DNA of 64,000 bases from Ruegeria sp. 6PALISEP08 (GCF_001238295.1 NZ_LGXZ01000017.1:1-64000); one strand, 5' to 3'; positions 1 through 9,967 are shown, counted from the stretch's first letter. Notes: generated by a model not told the origin, from the sequence alone. Made by a program: numbers and translations.

Positions 1-723
1 GTGATGCAAATCCTCGGGCGAAACGGACATGATGTTGCGACGTCCTGTTTCGTGGATATCGGCGCAAATATCGGATCCCACTCGATCCACGCAGCGCGAC
101 GCGGCTTTGACCGAATTATTGCCTTCGAACCAGATCCGCAGAACTTTCGTATTTTGCGCGCGAACACAGTCCTGAATGACGTAGAGCACAAAATAACCTG
201 CCACCAGATGGCTGTGTCGAACCAGAACGGTACGATGCAGATGGAACTTTCCCCGTCAAATTTCGGGGATCACCGTTTGCGCGTCTCTGACGATATAGCC
301 GCAAACCTGCATGACGAAGAAAACTGGGCTCTTCAGGAGGTGCCGGTGCGCACCTTTGATAGCTTGGTACAGGACGGCCTGTTGCCTGAAGGCGGACCAG
401 ATTTGATTTGGGTCGATACGCAGGGGCATGAAGGTCATGTGCTGAGCTACGCAGAGAGTCTGACCAAAATGCGCTGCCCGGTTGTACTGGAGTTTTGGCC
501 CTACGGCCTTGAGCGTTCAGGAGGCTATAAGATGCTGCGGGAAGCTCTCGCGTCACGCGACGACGTGCAGATCATCGATCTTGGAACCTCCAGTCCAGAG
601 AGTTTGAGCTATCGGTCTCTTGATGAGCTTGATCAGATGTATGACGCTTTGAGGCAGGGTGAATCCAAAGCCGGATCTCCGCATACTGACCTTTTGCTTA
701 TACCAATCCGCACAGCGTCTTAA
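1..723 (+). CDS. FkbM family methyltransferase, 5' end cut by the window
   Basis: Probable SAM-dependent O-methyltransferase of the FkbM family, which often methylates sugars in surface glycan clusters. The SAM-binding loop VDIGANIGSHS lies at residues 18-28, the acidic FEPDP motif at 42-46, and a WVDTQGHE segment near 138-145 matches the family's second acidic motif. The frame is open back to base 1, where a GTG occurs by chance or as the true start. The very short stretch before the SAM loop suggests that the real N-terminus lies upstream of the window. The next gene begins 25 bases after the stop. The substrate cannot be told. Confidence 0.8.
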   Translation: MMQILGRNGHDVATSCFVDIGANIGSHSIHAARRGFDRIIAFEPDPQNFRILRANTVLNDVEHKITCHQMAVSNQNGTMQMELSPSNFGDHRLRVSDDIAANLHDEENWALQEVPVRTFDSLVQDGLLPEGGPDLIWVDTQGHEGHVLSYAESLTKMRCPVVLEFWPYGLERSGGYKMLREALASRDDVQIIDLGTSSPESLSYRSLDELDQMYDALRQGESKAGSPHTDLLLIPIRTAS

Positions 724-748
724 TGCTGCTGCTCTTCCGCAATTACGG

Positions 749-1759
749 ATGCCGTTTGTGAAACTACGTCAAGCCCTGTCTCGTCTCATATGCCCTTCCG
801 AGATCCCACCTGCGCCTGTCCCGACGTCGACGCTAATGACTGCCGCACAGCACGCCGACCTTGCCGGGCGCCAGGATCGTTTGCTTCTGGCCACTGGGCA
901 GGTTGCTGCGCGTCAGGTCCAGGCGATGGATCGGCTTGGTTGTCTCGCGAACGCGGAATTCCGCATCTATTCTCAGTTTGGTGAAGATGGAATTATTGAG
1001 TGGCTTATTTCGCACCTCCCAAACATTCCACGTGTCTTTGTAGAGTTTGGTGTTGAAGACTATGCTGAAGCAAACACACGTTTCCTGGTGCGTCACCGGG
1101 GATGGCGTGGCCTTGTGATGGACGGGTCAGCTGCGAATATTGCGCATGTTCGTGCCGATCCAATCCACGTTCTGAACGACATAACGCCGGTTGAAGCCTT
1201 TGTTACAGCCGAGAACATTGACGCTCTTCTGGTTGACCATGGTCTGACAGGCGAAATCGGCATTCTCAGTGTAGATATAGACGGCAACGACTACTGGGTT
1301 CTGGATGCAATAAAATCCGTATCTCCGGCGATACTCATTGTCGAATACAATGCGATCTTTGGTGATCTGCATGATCTGACAATCCCTTACGATCCAAGTT
1401 TTGAACGTTTCTCAGGGCATTTTTCAGGCCAGTATTATGGTGCATCTTTAGGTGCATTCAAAAAGCTGGCAGCTGCCAAAGGATATCAATTTGTCGGAAC
1501 CAATTCGGCGGGCGTGAATGCATTTTTTATCCGTGATAACCTCGCCCTACATATCAAAACTGCGCTTGATACATGTCGCGCATGGCCATCCCGGCACCGA
1601 GACTCCCGTGATGAAACTTCAGGTATGTCATTTGTCCGCGGAACCAAGCGTGCCGACCTTATTCTGGATACCCCCGTGATTGATCTACTCTCAGGGCAGA
1701 CACGGTTGCTGAGCGACTTAGGCCCGCTTTACAGTGACCAATGGCTGCGTGAAATGTAG
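749..1759 (+). CDS. FkbM-like conserved protein of unknown substrate
   Basis: A 336-residue protein related to the FkbM-type methyltransferase superfamily. Visible landmarks are YSQFGEDG followed by VEFGVEDY (the place of the SAM loop), a WRGLVMDGS segment, then LSVDIDGNDYW and IVEYNAIFG, a pattern typical of a conserved but uncharacterised group next to glycan genes. I chose the ATG at 749. An in-frame GTG at 659 would overlap the preceding gene by 65 bases, and its extra 30 residues look unrelated. The VEFGVED loop lacks the usual glycine-rich GAxxG, so methyltransferase activity is uncertain. Confidence 0.7.
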   Translation: MPFVKLRQALSRLICPSEIPPAPVPTSTLMTAAQHADLAGRQDRLLLATGQVAARQVQAMDRLGCLANAEFRIYSQFGEDGIIEWLISHLPNIPRVFVEFGVEDYAEANTRFLVRHRGWRGLVMDGSAANIAHVRADPIHVLNDITPVEAFVTAENIDALLVDHGLTGEIGILSVDIDGNDYWVLDAIKSVSPAILIVEYNAIFGDLHDLTIPYDPSFERFSGHFSGQYYGASLGAFKKLAAAKGYQFVGTNSAGVNAFFIRDNLALHIKTALDTCRAWPSRHRDSRDETSGMSFVRGTKRADLILDTPVIDLLSGQTRLLSDLGPLYSDQWLREM

Positions 1760-2013
1760 AAAAAGTAGGTGACTCCGGCTGAGTGCGGAATAGGTGTTGA
1801 GCGCGGACCGGGGGTCTGGAGTTGCACTCAGGCTTCGTTTGCGAACTCTGAGATTGTTCAAAGGTATCGCAACGAATTCGACCTGCGGTGATCGCATTTG
1901 GCTTGCTCCTTTGAAGGGGTGAGCAAACCCTACTTTAAACCGAGGGGCGCTTTTGGGAGCAAGTCAAACCGCTTCATCTTCAAATGCGGGATGTGGCGTC
2001 TTTAAATGGCCTG

Positions 2014-2984
2014 TCACCCGGGCTGCTGATCTTTTGTTGCGGCCCAGCTTTCCTGCGCCGCCGGGTCGATCCGGTTGGTGATGAAGAGAAAGACCGCGCC
2101 GATCCCGCCGACCGTAAACATGACGGCCTGCCAGACCAGACCGGCAGCGACGATCGCCGCCGCGTCAGCCCCGAACGGGAAAAGCATTGATGCCAGTACC
2201 CCCTCGCGCATACCCAGCCCGTTCAGTGTGACTGGCAGAACGGCGATGATCTTGGCCAGCGGCCGTGCGAACAGCCAGGGCCCGACATCGGTACCAATGC
2301 CTGCCGCCTTGCCCAGCCACCAGGACATGAGCACCAGCGCGGTTTGAATGGTGACAGATGACAGGAAGACCACCAAAAGCCGTTTGGGCTGCCGCGAAAT
2401 GGATGAGAAATGCCCAGCGAGTTTTTCTGCGAAAGATCGCCCGAGAAGGCTAGGGAAGATCCGCCAGACCAGATCCACCAGCTTTGACAACATGACGAGA
2501 CAGATGAAAACCAGCGCCAGCGATAAGCCTGTCAGCAAAAGCAATTGCCGCTCCCCCGACCGGCCCGACGCATATACGATGCCAATGGCGGAAATGGTCA
2601 ACAGCGGCCACACTTACGATTCTGGGGGCGTCTCCGATCGAGCGGTATGCCACAGCGGCCCGGACCGCGTCGCCTCCAATTGCACCGGGCAGGCACAGGT
2701 TGGCGGCCAGCCCGGCAAAATGCGCCCGAATGGCTGTCGATACAGGCAACCCGCCATCCAGCAGATACCGCCATTTCAGCGCCGCACCGACATAGTGCCA
2801 TGATGAACAGGCCAACCACAATGAAGAAAGTTGACAGATAGACAGATCGGAAGGCGGTCAGGACCTGTTCATCGGAAAGCAGCCAGAAAAGCAAGAACAG
2901 GGCAACTAAGGATCCGCCGACCCGTAAAAGCCAGTTGCGATACTTCGGTGACAGAGGCTGCAAACTTACACCCCACCACCCCAA
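2014..2984 (-). pseudogene. Frameshifted flippase-like (LPG synthase TM / UPF0104) membrane protein
   Basis: Three minus-strand frames join into one integral membrane protein of the lysylphosphatidylglycerol synthase TM region family. The N-terminal part (from 2984) has a hydrophobic helix with VALFLLFWLLSDEQVLTAF. It loses frame near 2810 and resumes with LACSSWHYVGAALKWRYLL and GAIGGDAVRA. A second shift near 2600 leads to the C-terminal helices with PVTLNGLGMREG, the family's most recognisable motif. Both shifts run in the same direction, so no single recoding event restores the frame. Either the gene is dead or there are two sequencing errors. Family members sit near polysaccharide and lipid-carrier genes. 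Confidence 0.75.
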
Positions 2985-3664
2985 TCGAGCGTGCCTTCTG
3001 CTGTCAGTTGTATCAATTCACTTTCTTGTTCAGATGCATCTGGCAGATCGTTTGAACAATTTGAAACGTATCCCGGCAGAATGAGCGTGGGTTGAGCGGT
3101 TTGTCACCAACGGCAATCGTGCTTTTTAACGGGCTGTGGTTCTGAAACATCATGAGATTAAGGAAAAACCGCTAACGCCCTGAAATTCATCCTGTAGACA
3201 GAGGGAAAATTGACATGTAATGCATGCTTTCCAAATCCATGTGCTTGATGGTGGCCCGCAGAACCTTCAACACATCGCCTGTTTTGAGTTGATTGTTGCT
3301 TTTTGATCAACAATCCTGAAGGGGTTCAATTCATGCCTTGCTTTATATGCGGTGGATGGGCTGTTCCTCTCCGACATGTTTCTACCTTAGGCTTGGATGG
3401 CTTTACACAGGCAGATCCGGTGGAAAGAGGTTGGGATGACCTCTGCAGATCGCTCGACAATCATGCCCTGGCCGTCGGAAATGTCCGTGACAGGATGACA
3501 TTTTCCAGATGAAATGCGACGGCATCCGCTCTTTGTGCCAATGTGCCTGATGAGGGATATTCGGGAGAATTTGGCGGCGGGTTCCGCCTGCCCGGAATAT
3601 GGGAATAAGATTGTTTTTTTTGCTTGATACCTGAAGTGATCAAGAGTTTGACCGGAGAAGCCCC
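2985..3664. other. 680-base gap, no supported gene
   Basis: The short open frames on either strand look random and show no family motif. The only clear structure is the inverted repeat at 3291-3315. A GGAGAAG ribosome site sits just before the ATG at 3665. The sequence could be the remains of decayed genes, as the neighbouring pseudogene suggests, but I recognise none. Confidence 0.5.
3291..3315. repeat. Perfect 8-base inverted repeat
   Basis: GATTGTTG and CAACAATC flank a 9-base spacer containing CTTTTT. It could be an operator or a weak hairpin. It has no following T-run, so it is not a convincing terminator. Confidence 0.35.
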
Positions 3665-5128
3665 ATGACCCAACCGTCTGCAGTGCTTGGCCGCAATGAT
3701 CTGGCAATACTTTTGCTCATCCTTCTCCTTGCCGCAGTTCTCAGAAGCGCAGGGCTGAATGCGCCCTTGTGGTATGACGAGATCCGGACCGTCGATACGC
3801 ATGTCAGCCTTCCGTGGAATGAGATGATGCGCGAATATTCGATGAACCATCATTATTTTTTCAGCATGAAGGCAAAGCTGGTTTCCCAGATCTTCGGAGA
3901 TCAGGCCTGGGCATATCGGTTTCCGGCCGTTCTGTTTGGTGTTGGTCTTGTCGGGGTAATCTGGTGGCTGGCCAAGGAGGTTGCAGACAGCACGATTGCG
4001 CATGTTTCTGCCTTGCTGGTGGCCCTGTCCTATCATCAGGTCTGGTTCTCTCAAAACGCGCGCGGGTATACCGAGCTTGCGTTCTGGAGCACGCTTGGCT
4101 TCATTTTCTTTCTGCGGGGGATGCGCCAGCCGGCGACCGGGACCTGGGTTGCCTTCGGCTTTACTGCCGCTGCCGCTGTTTTCACCCATCTGACCGGTGC
4201 GTTTTTCTTTGTCGCTCTGGGAATTATCTGGCTGCTTTGCCTGGCGACCGGGTTCGGCCGGGGTACTCTTACTCGCGAATGGGTACTGCACCCGCTGATG
4301 GGTGTTGCGGTCGCGCTGGTTTTGATCTTGCTCGCATATCTGCCGATTTTGCCAAGTATCGCGAGCACCGTGAGCGAGGTTTCGGCAACATCCGCAGTAG
4401 ACCCCATGCAGGAATATCAGAACCCGCTTTGGGCAATTGTCGAGGGCCTGCGGACTGCGGTTGGAAATACTGGTCCGCTGATGCTGTTCATCGCCATCGG
4501 CGGGCTGGCGGTCATCGTATTTGGTGCAGTGGGGGCGCATGCGACGCAACCGTTGTTTTTCCCGTCTATCGCCATGCATATCGCCGTGACGCTGGCCCTT
4601 CTTCTGTCGCTTGAAATGCGGATCTGGCCGAGGTTCTTTTTCGTCGATATCGGCCTCATCCTTATTCTGGCCGTTGTGGGGTGTCGGTACGGTGCTGATG
4701 TGGTGGCACGGTGGCTCCGTCAGCCCCGGTTCGGACAGCCGCTCTTTGCGCTGGGTATTCTGGCGATGATTGTGGTGTCCGTGTTTCTGGTGCAGCGAAA
4801 CTATTCTGCTCCGAAACAAAACCTGGCCGGGGCTTTTGCGCTTGTGGAAGAAACCCGCAGCCCGTCAGAACGCATATATGCGATCAACCCGGGCGGCCCC
4901 CTTTTCGAAAGTCACTTCAACGCCGACTGGGGAACCATCGGGGATGTGCACGACTATTCCGAAGCGATGGCACAGCCAGGTCCCGCCATGCTGGTTGTTC
5001 TGTTCCCAGACCGGATGTTCCGCGCCATTCCTGATCTGAAACGTGATGCTGAAGGGCAATTGGAACGCGTGCATGAGTTCGCCGGAACACTGGGGGACGG
5101 GCAGGTTCTTGTCTATCGGCGCAGATGA
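3665..5128 (+). CDS. GT39-type membrane glycosyltransferase
   Basis: Predicted polytopic inner-membrane glycosyltransferase of the GT-C fold (ArnT/PMT-like). Such enzymes move a sugar from a polyprenyl-phosphate donor to an acceptor on the periplasmic side. The first helix (about 13-30) is followed by LWYDEIRT, with the acidic DE pair at 38-39 in the first periplasmic loop, where these enzymes keep their catalytic acid. About ten further hydrophobic segments follow to residue 375, then a soluble C-terminal domain of about 100 residues. GGAGAAG lies 5 bases before the ATG. The convergent GT2 gene at 5161-6159 could supply the lipid-linked donor. Confidence 0.75.
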   Translation: MTQPSAVLGRNDLAILLLILLLAAVLRSAGLNAPLWYDEIRTVDTHVSLPWNEMMREYSMNHHYFFSMKAKLVSQIFGDQAWAYRFPAVLFGVGLVGVIWWLAKEVADSTIAHVSALLVALSYHQVWFSQNARGYTELAFWSTLGFIFFLRGMRQPATGTWVAFGFTAAAAVFTHLTGAFFFVALGIIWLLCLATGFGRGTLTREWVLHPLMGVAVALVLILLAYLPILPSIASTVSEVSATSAVDPMQEYQNPLWAIVEGLRTAVGNTGPLMLFIAIGGLAVIVFGAVGAHATQPLFFPSIAMHIAVTLALLLSLEMRIWPRFFFVDIGLILILAVVGCRYGADVVARWLRQPRFGQPLFALGILAMIVVSVFLVQRNYSAPKQNLAGAFALVEETRSPSERIYAINPGGPLFESHFNADWGTIGDVHDYSEAMAQPGPAMLVVLFPDRMFRAIPDLKRDAEGQLERVHEFAGTLGDGQVLVYRRR

Positions 5129-5160
5129 ACTGCACGCGGATTTGCAGCGCGGCTGAGGGA

Positions 5161-6159
5161 TCAGGGTGAATGACTGTCTTGGGGTTCAAGCCCCAGGCTG
5201 CTTTCGACAATATAAAGCGGCCGCTTCTGAGCTTCTGAGTAAAGCCGTCCCAGATATTCCCCGATCACGCCCAGCACGACAAGCTGCAGGCCGCCGATCA
5301 ACAATACTGCAACCATCAATGAGGCATAGCCGGGCACATCCGCCCCATAAACAAGGGTGCGTGAGATCAGGAAAATACCGTAGATAATCGCGGCCAATGC
5401 AGTCAGCATGCCGATATAGCCTGCAATTCTGAGCGGTACGGTGCTGAAACCGGTAATACCATCCAGTGCAAAGTTCCAAAGGCGCCAATAGTTGAACTTG
5501 GTCTTTCCCGCCGCACGCTCGGGACGGTCATATGCAACTTCGGTGTGTCGAAATCCGACCCAGGCAAAAAGCCCTTTCATGAATCTGTTTTGTTCGCGCA
5601 GCTGAACGATGGCCCGAACCACACGTTGATCCATAAGGCGGAAATCACCGGTATCGGCCGGAATTGGCACACCTGAAAGACGGTTGATGACCTTGTAGAA
5701 CCTGATCGCAGACCAGCGTTTCATCGCGGTATCGGTGTCGCGGTGACGCCGGACGGCATAGACGACATCATATCCTTCGCGCCATTTTTCCAGGAAGGTT
5801 TCAATCAGTTCGGGGGGATCCTGCAAATCCGCGTCTATGGGAACAACAGCCTGACCCGAGGCAAAATCAAGTCCCGCAGTCAGGGCAACCTCTTTGCCGA
5901 AATTGCGCGAAAAGTTCAGCACCTTGATGCGATTATCGCGCTTATGCGCCTCGGCCAGAAGCCCGGTGGTTGCATCCGTGCTGCCGTCATTAACGCAGAT
6001 GATTTCATAGCTTTCGCCGAGATTTTCAAGGAAGCTGCACAGACGATCGAACAGGAACGGCAGGACATCTGCTTCGTTGAACATCGGCACAACGATACTG
6101 AGCGTCGGCGTCTCTGCCTGGGGCAAGGGGGGGCGGGTGTTCACGTTCTGCGACGCCAT
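5161..6159 (-). CDS. GT2 glycosyltransferase of the DPM1/GtrB/ArnC type
   Basis: A 332-residue enzyme likely to charge polyprenyl phosphate with a sugar from a nucleotide donor. SIVVPMFNEAD (21-31) opens the GT-A domain, VNDGSTD follows, and DADLQDPPE carries the metal-binding acids. Two C-terminal membrane helices with the GVIGEYLGRLY motif are typical of GtrB-like proteins. I chose the ATG at 6159. An in-frame start at 6273 would run 77 bases into the upstream gene and adds residues unlike the family. It is the last gene of a minus-strand set with the GT39-like protein and the acyltransferase. Confidence 0.85.
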   Translation of the reverse strand: MASQNVNTRPPLPQAETPTLSIVVPMFNEADVLPFLFDRLCSFLENLGESYEIICVNDGSTDATTGLLAEAHKRDNRIKVLNFSRNFGKEVALTAGLDFASGQAVVPIDADLQDPPELIETFLEKWREGYDVVYAVRRHRDTDTAMKRWSAIRFYKVINRLSGVPIPADTGDFRLMDQRVVRAIVQLREQNRFMKGLFAWVGFRHTEVAYDRPERAAGKTKFNYWRLWNFALDGITGFSTVPLRIAGYIGMLTALAAIIYGIFLISRTLVYGADVPGYASLMVAVLLIGGLQLVVLGVIGEYLGRLYSEAQKRPLYIVESSLGLEPQDSHSP

Positions 6160-6196
6160 GACGAAAGCCTTTTCCTGTCTGGTCCGGCACAGATGA

Positions 6197-7948
6197 TCAT
6201 GGTTTTGCCCGGGGCTCAAAGAGTTCTGCATGGGCCCGTAGCTTTTCGAATTCCAGTGTTTTCTCATAACCACTCAGCGCCTCGCGTCGCGCATCGGTGA
6301 TGACGGGCATTTCCTCATGGGGCCATGTAATCAGCCAGACGCGGGCTTCGGGATTGTTCCGCAAGGCGGCTTCATGGTCTGAAACAATGAAATTTGCTTC
6401 GTTGATGTAGTAAAACAGGGGCGTATCGATCCAATCCAGATCCCTTAAAAAAACCAGATCATCGGGCAGCATTTCAGGCAGCATGGCTTGTGCAATGCCC
6501 TGGTAATTGTTGGGAGAGCCGGGTTTTTGGGTGGCGTAGGGAATACTGGCGACGAAGACCAGCACGCAAAGGCCTGTCAGGGTCAGTCGGAGAAAGCTGT
6601 TCTGAAACAGCCAGACTGCACCCGCTGCGCAGAGGATCAGCAGGTAGGGTACAAAGATCAGAAAAGCCCGCGGAGCCAGAATGGATACCGCATAGGAGGC
6701 CACAAACAGGATCAGTGGAGCAACAACAGCAAGCAGCCACAAAAGCAGTGTCCGTTCCTGGGGGTAGTGCAGGGTATCCGATGGCAGACGGGGGATAAGG
6801 GCACCCCAGAGCCCGCCCAGAACGGGAATGAGTAGCGCCAGAACAGGCAGGATGGACATCATCATCAAGGCCTCGGTTCGGCGGTGGGCGATTGAGGCCA
6901 GCCAGACCATGAAACAGGCTGAACAAAAGGCGGCGAGACCCAACACCCATGCAGGGATTTTAGGGTCCGGGGTATAGATCGGCGCTTCGCGTTTTGGGGC
7001 TTTCAGGCTGGCTGCCAGCAACACTAGGGCAAAGGCTAGAAGAAGCCAGGTCCAAATCGATCCGAGCTGTAGCGACGGAATGGTGAATTCATCTTTCGCA
7101 AACAGAAACCCGAAGGAGAAATACTCGCTCAGAAAGTCCGGTGAGGGGTCTGCAGCCGCGCCCTTGCGCGCACGATATACAGCATGGGTCAAGGCTGGGG
7201 CGGACAGGATGAAAGCCAGAGCCTGCACCTGAAACAGCCGGGGCGCCTGTCTCAGGCCGATCCGATGTAGAAGCGGCCCGGATGTCACATCTGTTCTGGG
7301 CAGAACCAGCGCTGCCCAGAACAGATGGATCAGGATCAGGGGCCAGAACAACTCGACCGTCAGAACCCCGGCCAGGACCGCTGCGATATAGGCAATTTCG
7401 ATCCAGGGTCGTGGTCTGGGTGTTCTGAACAGACGCAACAACAGCCAGGTTGCCAGAAGGGACAGGAAGGCTCCGGCGACATACATGCGGGCCATCTGGC
7501 TCCAGAAGACGTGAAAGCCGTGAAGTGACAGCAGCAGTGCGGAAAGGCAGCCGATGGTCGATCCGAATACACTGCGGGCGATCAGAAAGATCAGCGGGAT
7601 CGACCCCAGGGTAAACAGAACTCCTGGAACCCGCAGCGCGAAATGCGAGGTTCCGAATGTCTTGGTCCAGCCCAGCATGGCCATATACCACCCCATGGGG
7701 TGCGGTTCGTCGTGAAAATGCCACCAGAGCGTTTCGGCAAAGCCATGTCGCGGCGGTGGTTCGGAAATACCGGGAACAAGATTTATGCCGGGTACGTAGA
7801 TTTCGGGGTGGGACAAGCTGCGCGGTTCGATCCCCCAAAGCCGCAATATGACGGCAAGTACAAGGGCGATGCCAAGGGCGCACAGAACGGCCTGAGTGCG
7901 GTACTCGCGCCGGATGAAGAGAATATGTTCGTTATCTGATGACGTCAT
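6197..7948 (-). CDS. GT39-like multi-pass membrane protein
   Basis: A 583-residue membrane protein with about a dozen hydrophobic segments and a soluble C-terminal domain of about 110 residues, the layout of ArnT/PMT-type GT-C transferases. After the first helix (20-37), the position usually held by a DE pair reads SHPEI (46-50), and a second loop has HDEPHPMGWYM near 79-89. The usual first aspartate is therefore replaced, and the catalytic acid may be E49 or the DE at 80-81. It lies 37 bases upstream of the GT2 gene and 21 bases downstream of the acyltransferase, probably in one operon. Function as a sugar transferase is inferred from fold and context. Confidence 0.65.
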   Translation of the reverse strand: MTSSDNEHILFIRREYRTQAVLCALGIALVLAVILRLWGIEPRSLSHPEIYVPGINLVPGISEPPPRHGFAETLWWHFHDEPHPMGWYMAMLGWTKTFGTSHFALRVPGVLFTLGSIPLIFLIARSVFGSTIGCLSALLLSLHGFHVFWSQMARMYVAGAFLSLLATWLLLRLFRTPRPRPWIEIAYIAAVLAGVLTVELFWPLILIHLFWAALVLPRTDVTSGPLLHRIGLRQAPRLFQVQALAFILSAPALTHAVYRARKGAAADPSPDFLSEYFSFGFLFAKDEFTIPSLQLGSIWTWLLLAFALVLLAASLKAPKREAPIYTPDPKIPAWVLGLAAFCSACFMVWLASIAHRRTEALMMMSILPVLALLIPVLGGLWGALIPRLPSDTLHYPQERTLLLWLLAVVAPLILFVASYAVSILAPRAFLIFVPYLLILCAAGAVWLFQNSFLRLTLTGLCVLVFVASIPYATQKPGSPNNYQGIAQAMLPEMLPDDLVFLRDLDWIDTPLFYYINEANFIVSDHEAALRNNPEARVWLITWPHEEMPVITDARREALSGYEKTLEFEKLRAHAELFEPRAKP

Positions 7949-7969
7949 GGGGCCAAGTTTTTTGCATTG

Positions 7970-9967
7970 CTACATGTCAGCTGCGGGTGGCAGGCCGAAG
8001 ATATCTTGTAAAAGCACTTTGGCTTCGGACCGCAATAAGTGAGCACCTTGCACGCTGAGGTGATCCCCGTTTCGGAAGACCGGTTCATTGTCTTTGAACA
8101 AGGGACAGATGTCCGTGTTGCAAAGAGATAAGAAGAATGTTCGATAAACCACGTTGGGATGCGTTTCTGCCACCTGTACAAGAAGAGGTTCGTATATTGC
8201 CCTTTGGACCGCGTAGCTTTCGGCATGCATGCCGATCTCTTCATGTTGATCGTGAGCTTGGAAAAGCAGTGAGCGCAGGTGGGTTTTCAAGTCAAGATCA
8301 TCACTGCTGGGTACGTCATCCAGCAGAATGAACCGACGCTTTGGGAAGGCCTCCGCCAGCCTGCCAATCCCTGTAAGTAAAGCTTCGCGGTTTGTTTGCC
8401 CATTCCAGTCGGTTTGCCCGGCATCGAACCAGATGTCACCGCTATGGCGGTAGGTTGCGCCGGTTATCTGATGCTCCCAGAACGCGGTGATGATGACTGT
8501 GTCGATCTCGGGCTTGTCTGCAAGAAAGCTCATGAAAGCTTCTGTCTGGGCGGCATATGACGGATCGCCCTTTTTCTGGATTCGGGGCAGAGGGCGAAAC
8601 CCGGCCTGGGTGTATTGATAGCCACTCAGCCCGACGGATTGCGCGGCTGTAAAGATCGCCGGGCTGAAAGCATCGGCATGGCTATCTCCGACAAGAACAA
8701 AACTGGGGGTGACGTCAGGGGCGCCACGCAGGCAGATATCTCCTGCTTTTGCACGCTCTGGTGTGATGAAATGACAGTTACGTTGATCGTGCAGGAATCG
8801 GTCTTCCTGCAACAGTCTTGTAATGTCGGACGGCATCCGTGCAGGTAGCCCGCTGGTGACAACCAGACCGCCGCCAATCCCGGCAATAAGAACTGCGGAT
8901 ACGCTGCCGAAGGTAAAGATCTGCCGTCGGCCGAAACCCGGGCTTTTCCGGAAAGGGGCTTCGACATAGCGCCACGACAAAGTGGCGAGAAGAAAGGACA
9001 GAAGGATACATCCCAGAATCTCTGAAAATGTCAGAGGGTCGACCGAGACATAAATAGCAAAGACCAGAACCGGCCAGTGCCACAGGTAGAGCGAATAGGA
9101 AATCTTTCCGATGAAGACCATTGGCGGTATGGATAGCAGCCGGGTTGCGACGGTCTTTCTGTAGGCGCCAGTCAGAATGAGAATGGCCGTGCCAAGGCAC
9201 GGTGGTACTGCCGACAGCCCCGGAAAAATGGTTTCCGGACCATAGGTCGCCACCGGCCAGACGATTAAAGCCATGGCCAGCAGAACCAGCCAGAAGGTCA
9301 GGTTGGGCCGTGTTTCAATGACTTTCCCCCATCCCTGTGCGACGCAGATCGCGGTCATGGCCCCCAGCAGCAATTCCCATGCGCGGGCCTGGGGCAGATA
9401 GAAGGCGCCAGGGGGGTTGCGTTGAACCATCCAGATTGACACGATCAGCGAAACGGCTGCAGCGGCGACAAGCCAGCCCAGAACGGCTGAGGGGCGGAAC
9501 ATTCTGAACAGCAGGGCCAGTATTGGTGGAAACAGAATATAATACTGCTCTTCCACCGCCAGAGACCAAGTATGCAGCATTGGTTTCAGATGCGCTGCTT
9601 CGGTGAAATAGTCTGTTTCAAAATAAAAATAGAGGTTTGACAGGAAAATATTCGCGGCAAACATGCTTTTTCCGAAATCAGCCAGGTGGTCTGGCAGAAA
9701 CAGCAAAACGGCAAGCACCGTTGAAACCAGCATGACTACAAACAGTGCTGGCAGAATACGCCGGACCCGGCGTTCATAGAAGTTCATGATTGAAAAGCGG
9801 CCGGTCTGCAGATCCGTCCAGAGAATTGTCGTGATTAGAAAACCGGAGATGACAAAGAAGATATCGACACCGACAAACCCACCTGGAAAGCCAAGCCCGG
9901 TGTGAAACAGCACAACAGAGCAAACGGCAACAGTCCGGAGGCCGTCAATATCCGGGCGATATTTCAT
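7970..9967 (-). CDS. OafA/YrhL-type acyltransferase with C-terminal SGNH domain
   Basis: An integral membrane O-acyltransferase (acyltransferase family 3) fused to a periplasmic SGNH hydrolase-like domain, 665 residues, the usual length for this fusion. RPDIDGLR (4-11), the conserved start with the family arginine, is followed by FHTG and GVDIFFVISGF, then about ten helices to residue 375. The SGNH block I signature GDSHAD lies at about 427-432, and NGDHLSVQGAH near the end carries the Asp-His pair. Related proteins acetylate O-antigen or exopolysaccharide sugars. First gene of the minus-strand set, with AAAGGGGGG upstream of its ATG. Confidence 0.9.
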   Translation of the reverse strand: MKYRPDIDGLRTVAVCSVVLFHTGLGFPGGFVGVDIFFVISGFLITTILWTDLQTGRFSIMNFYERRVRRILPALFVVMLVSTVLAVLLFLPDHLADFGKSMFAANIFLSNLYFYFETDYFTEAAHLKPMLHTWSLAVEEQYYILFPPILALLFRMFRPSAVLGWLVAAAAVSLIVSIWMVQRNPPGAFYLPQARAWELLLGAMTAICVAQGWGKVIETRPNLTFWLVLLAMALIVWPVATYGPETIFPGLSAVPPCLGTAILILTGAYRKTVATRLLSIPPMVFIGKISYSLYLWHWPVLVFAIYVSVDPLTFSEILGCILLSFLLATLSWRYVEAPFRKSPGFGRRQIFTFGSVSAVLIAGIGGGLVVTSGLPARMPSDITRLLQEDRFLHDQRNCHFITPERAKAGDICLRGAPDVTPSFVLVGDSHADAFSPAIFTAAQSVGLSGYQYTQAGFRPLPRIQKKGDPSYAAQTEAFMSFLADKPEIDTVIITAFWEHQITGATYRHSGDIWFDAGQTDWNGQTNREALLTGIGRLAEAFPKRRFILLDDVPSSDDLDLKTHLRSLLFQAHDQHEEIGMHAESYAVQRAIYEPLLVQVAETHPNVVYRTFFLSLCNTDICPLFKDNEPVFRNGDHLSVQGAHLLRSEAKVLLQDIFGLPPAADM

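Noticed and set aside
1884-1935. Possible hairpin (TTGCTC...GAGCAA) near 1900
   Set aside because: The stem is only six bases with a long loop and no T-run, so it is too weak to call.
3303-3512. A 69-codon plus-strand frame
   Set aside because: No ribosome site, no motif and no coding-like pattern; it lies in a degraded gap.
3461-4819. A 452-codon open frame on the minus strand
   Set aside because: It is antisense to the GT39-type gene, is rich in Gln, Arg and Pro with no domain, and the plus-strand gene has clear membrane helices and a ribosome site.
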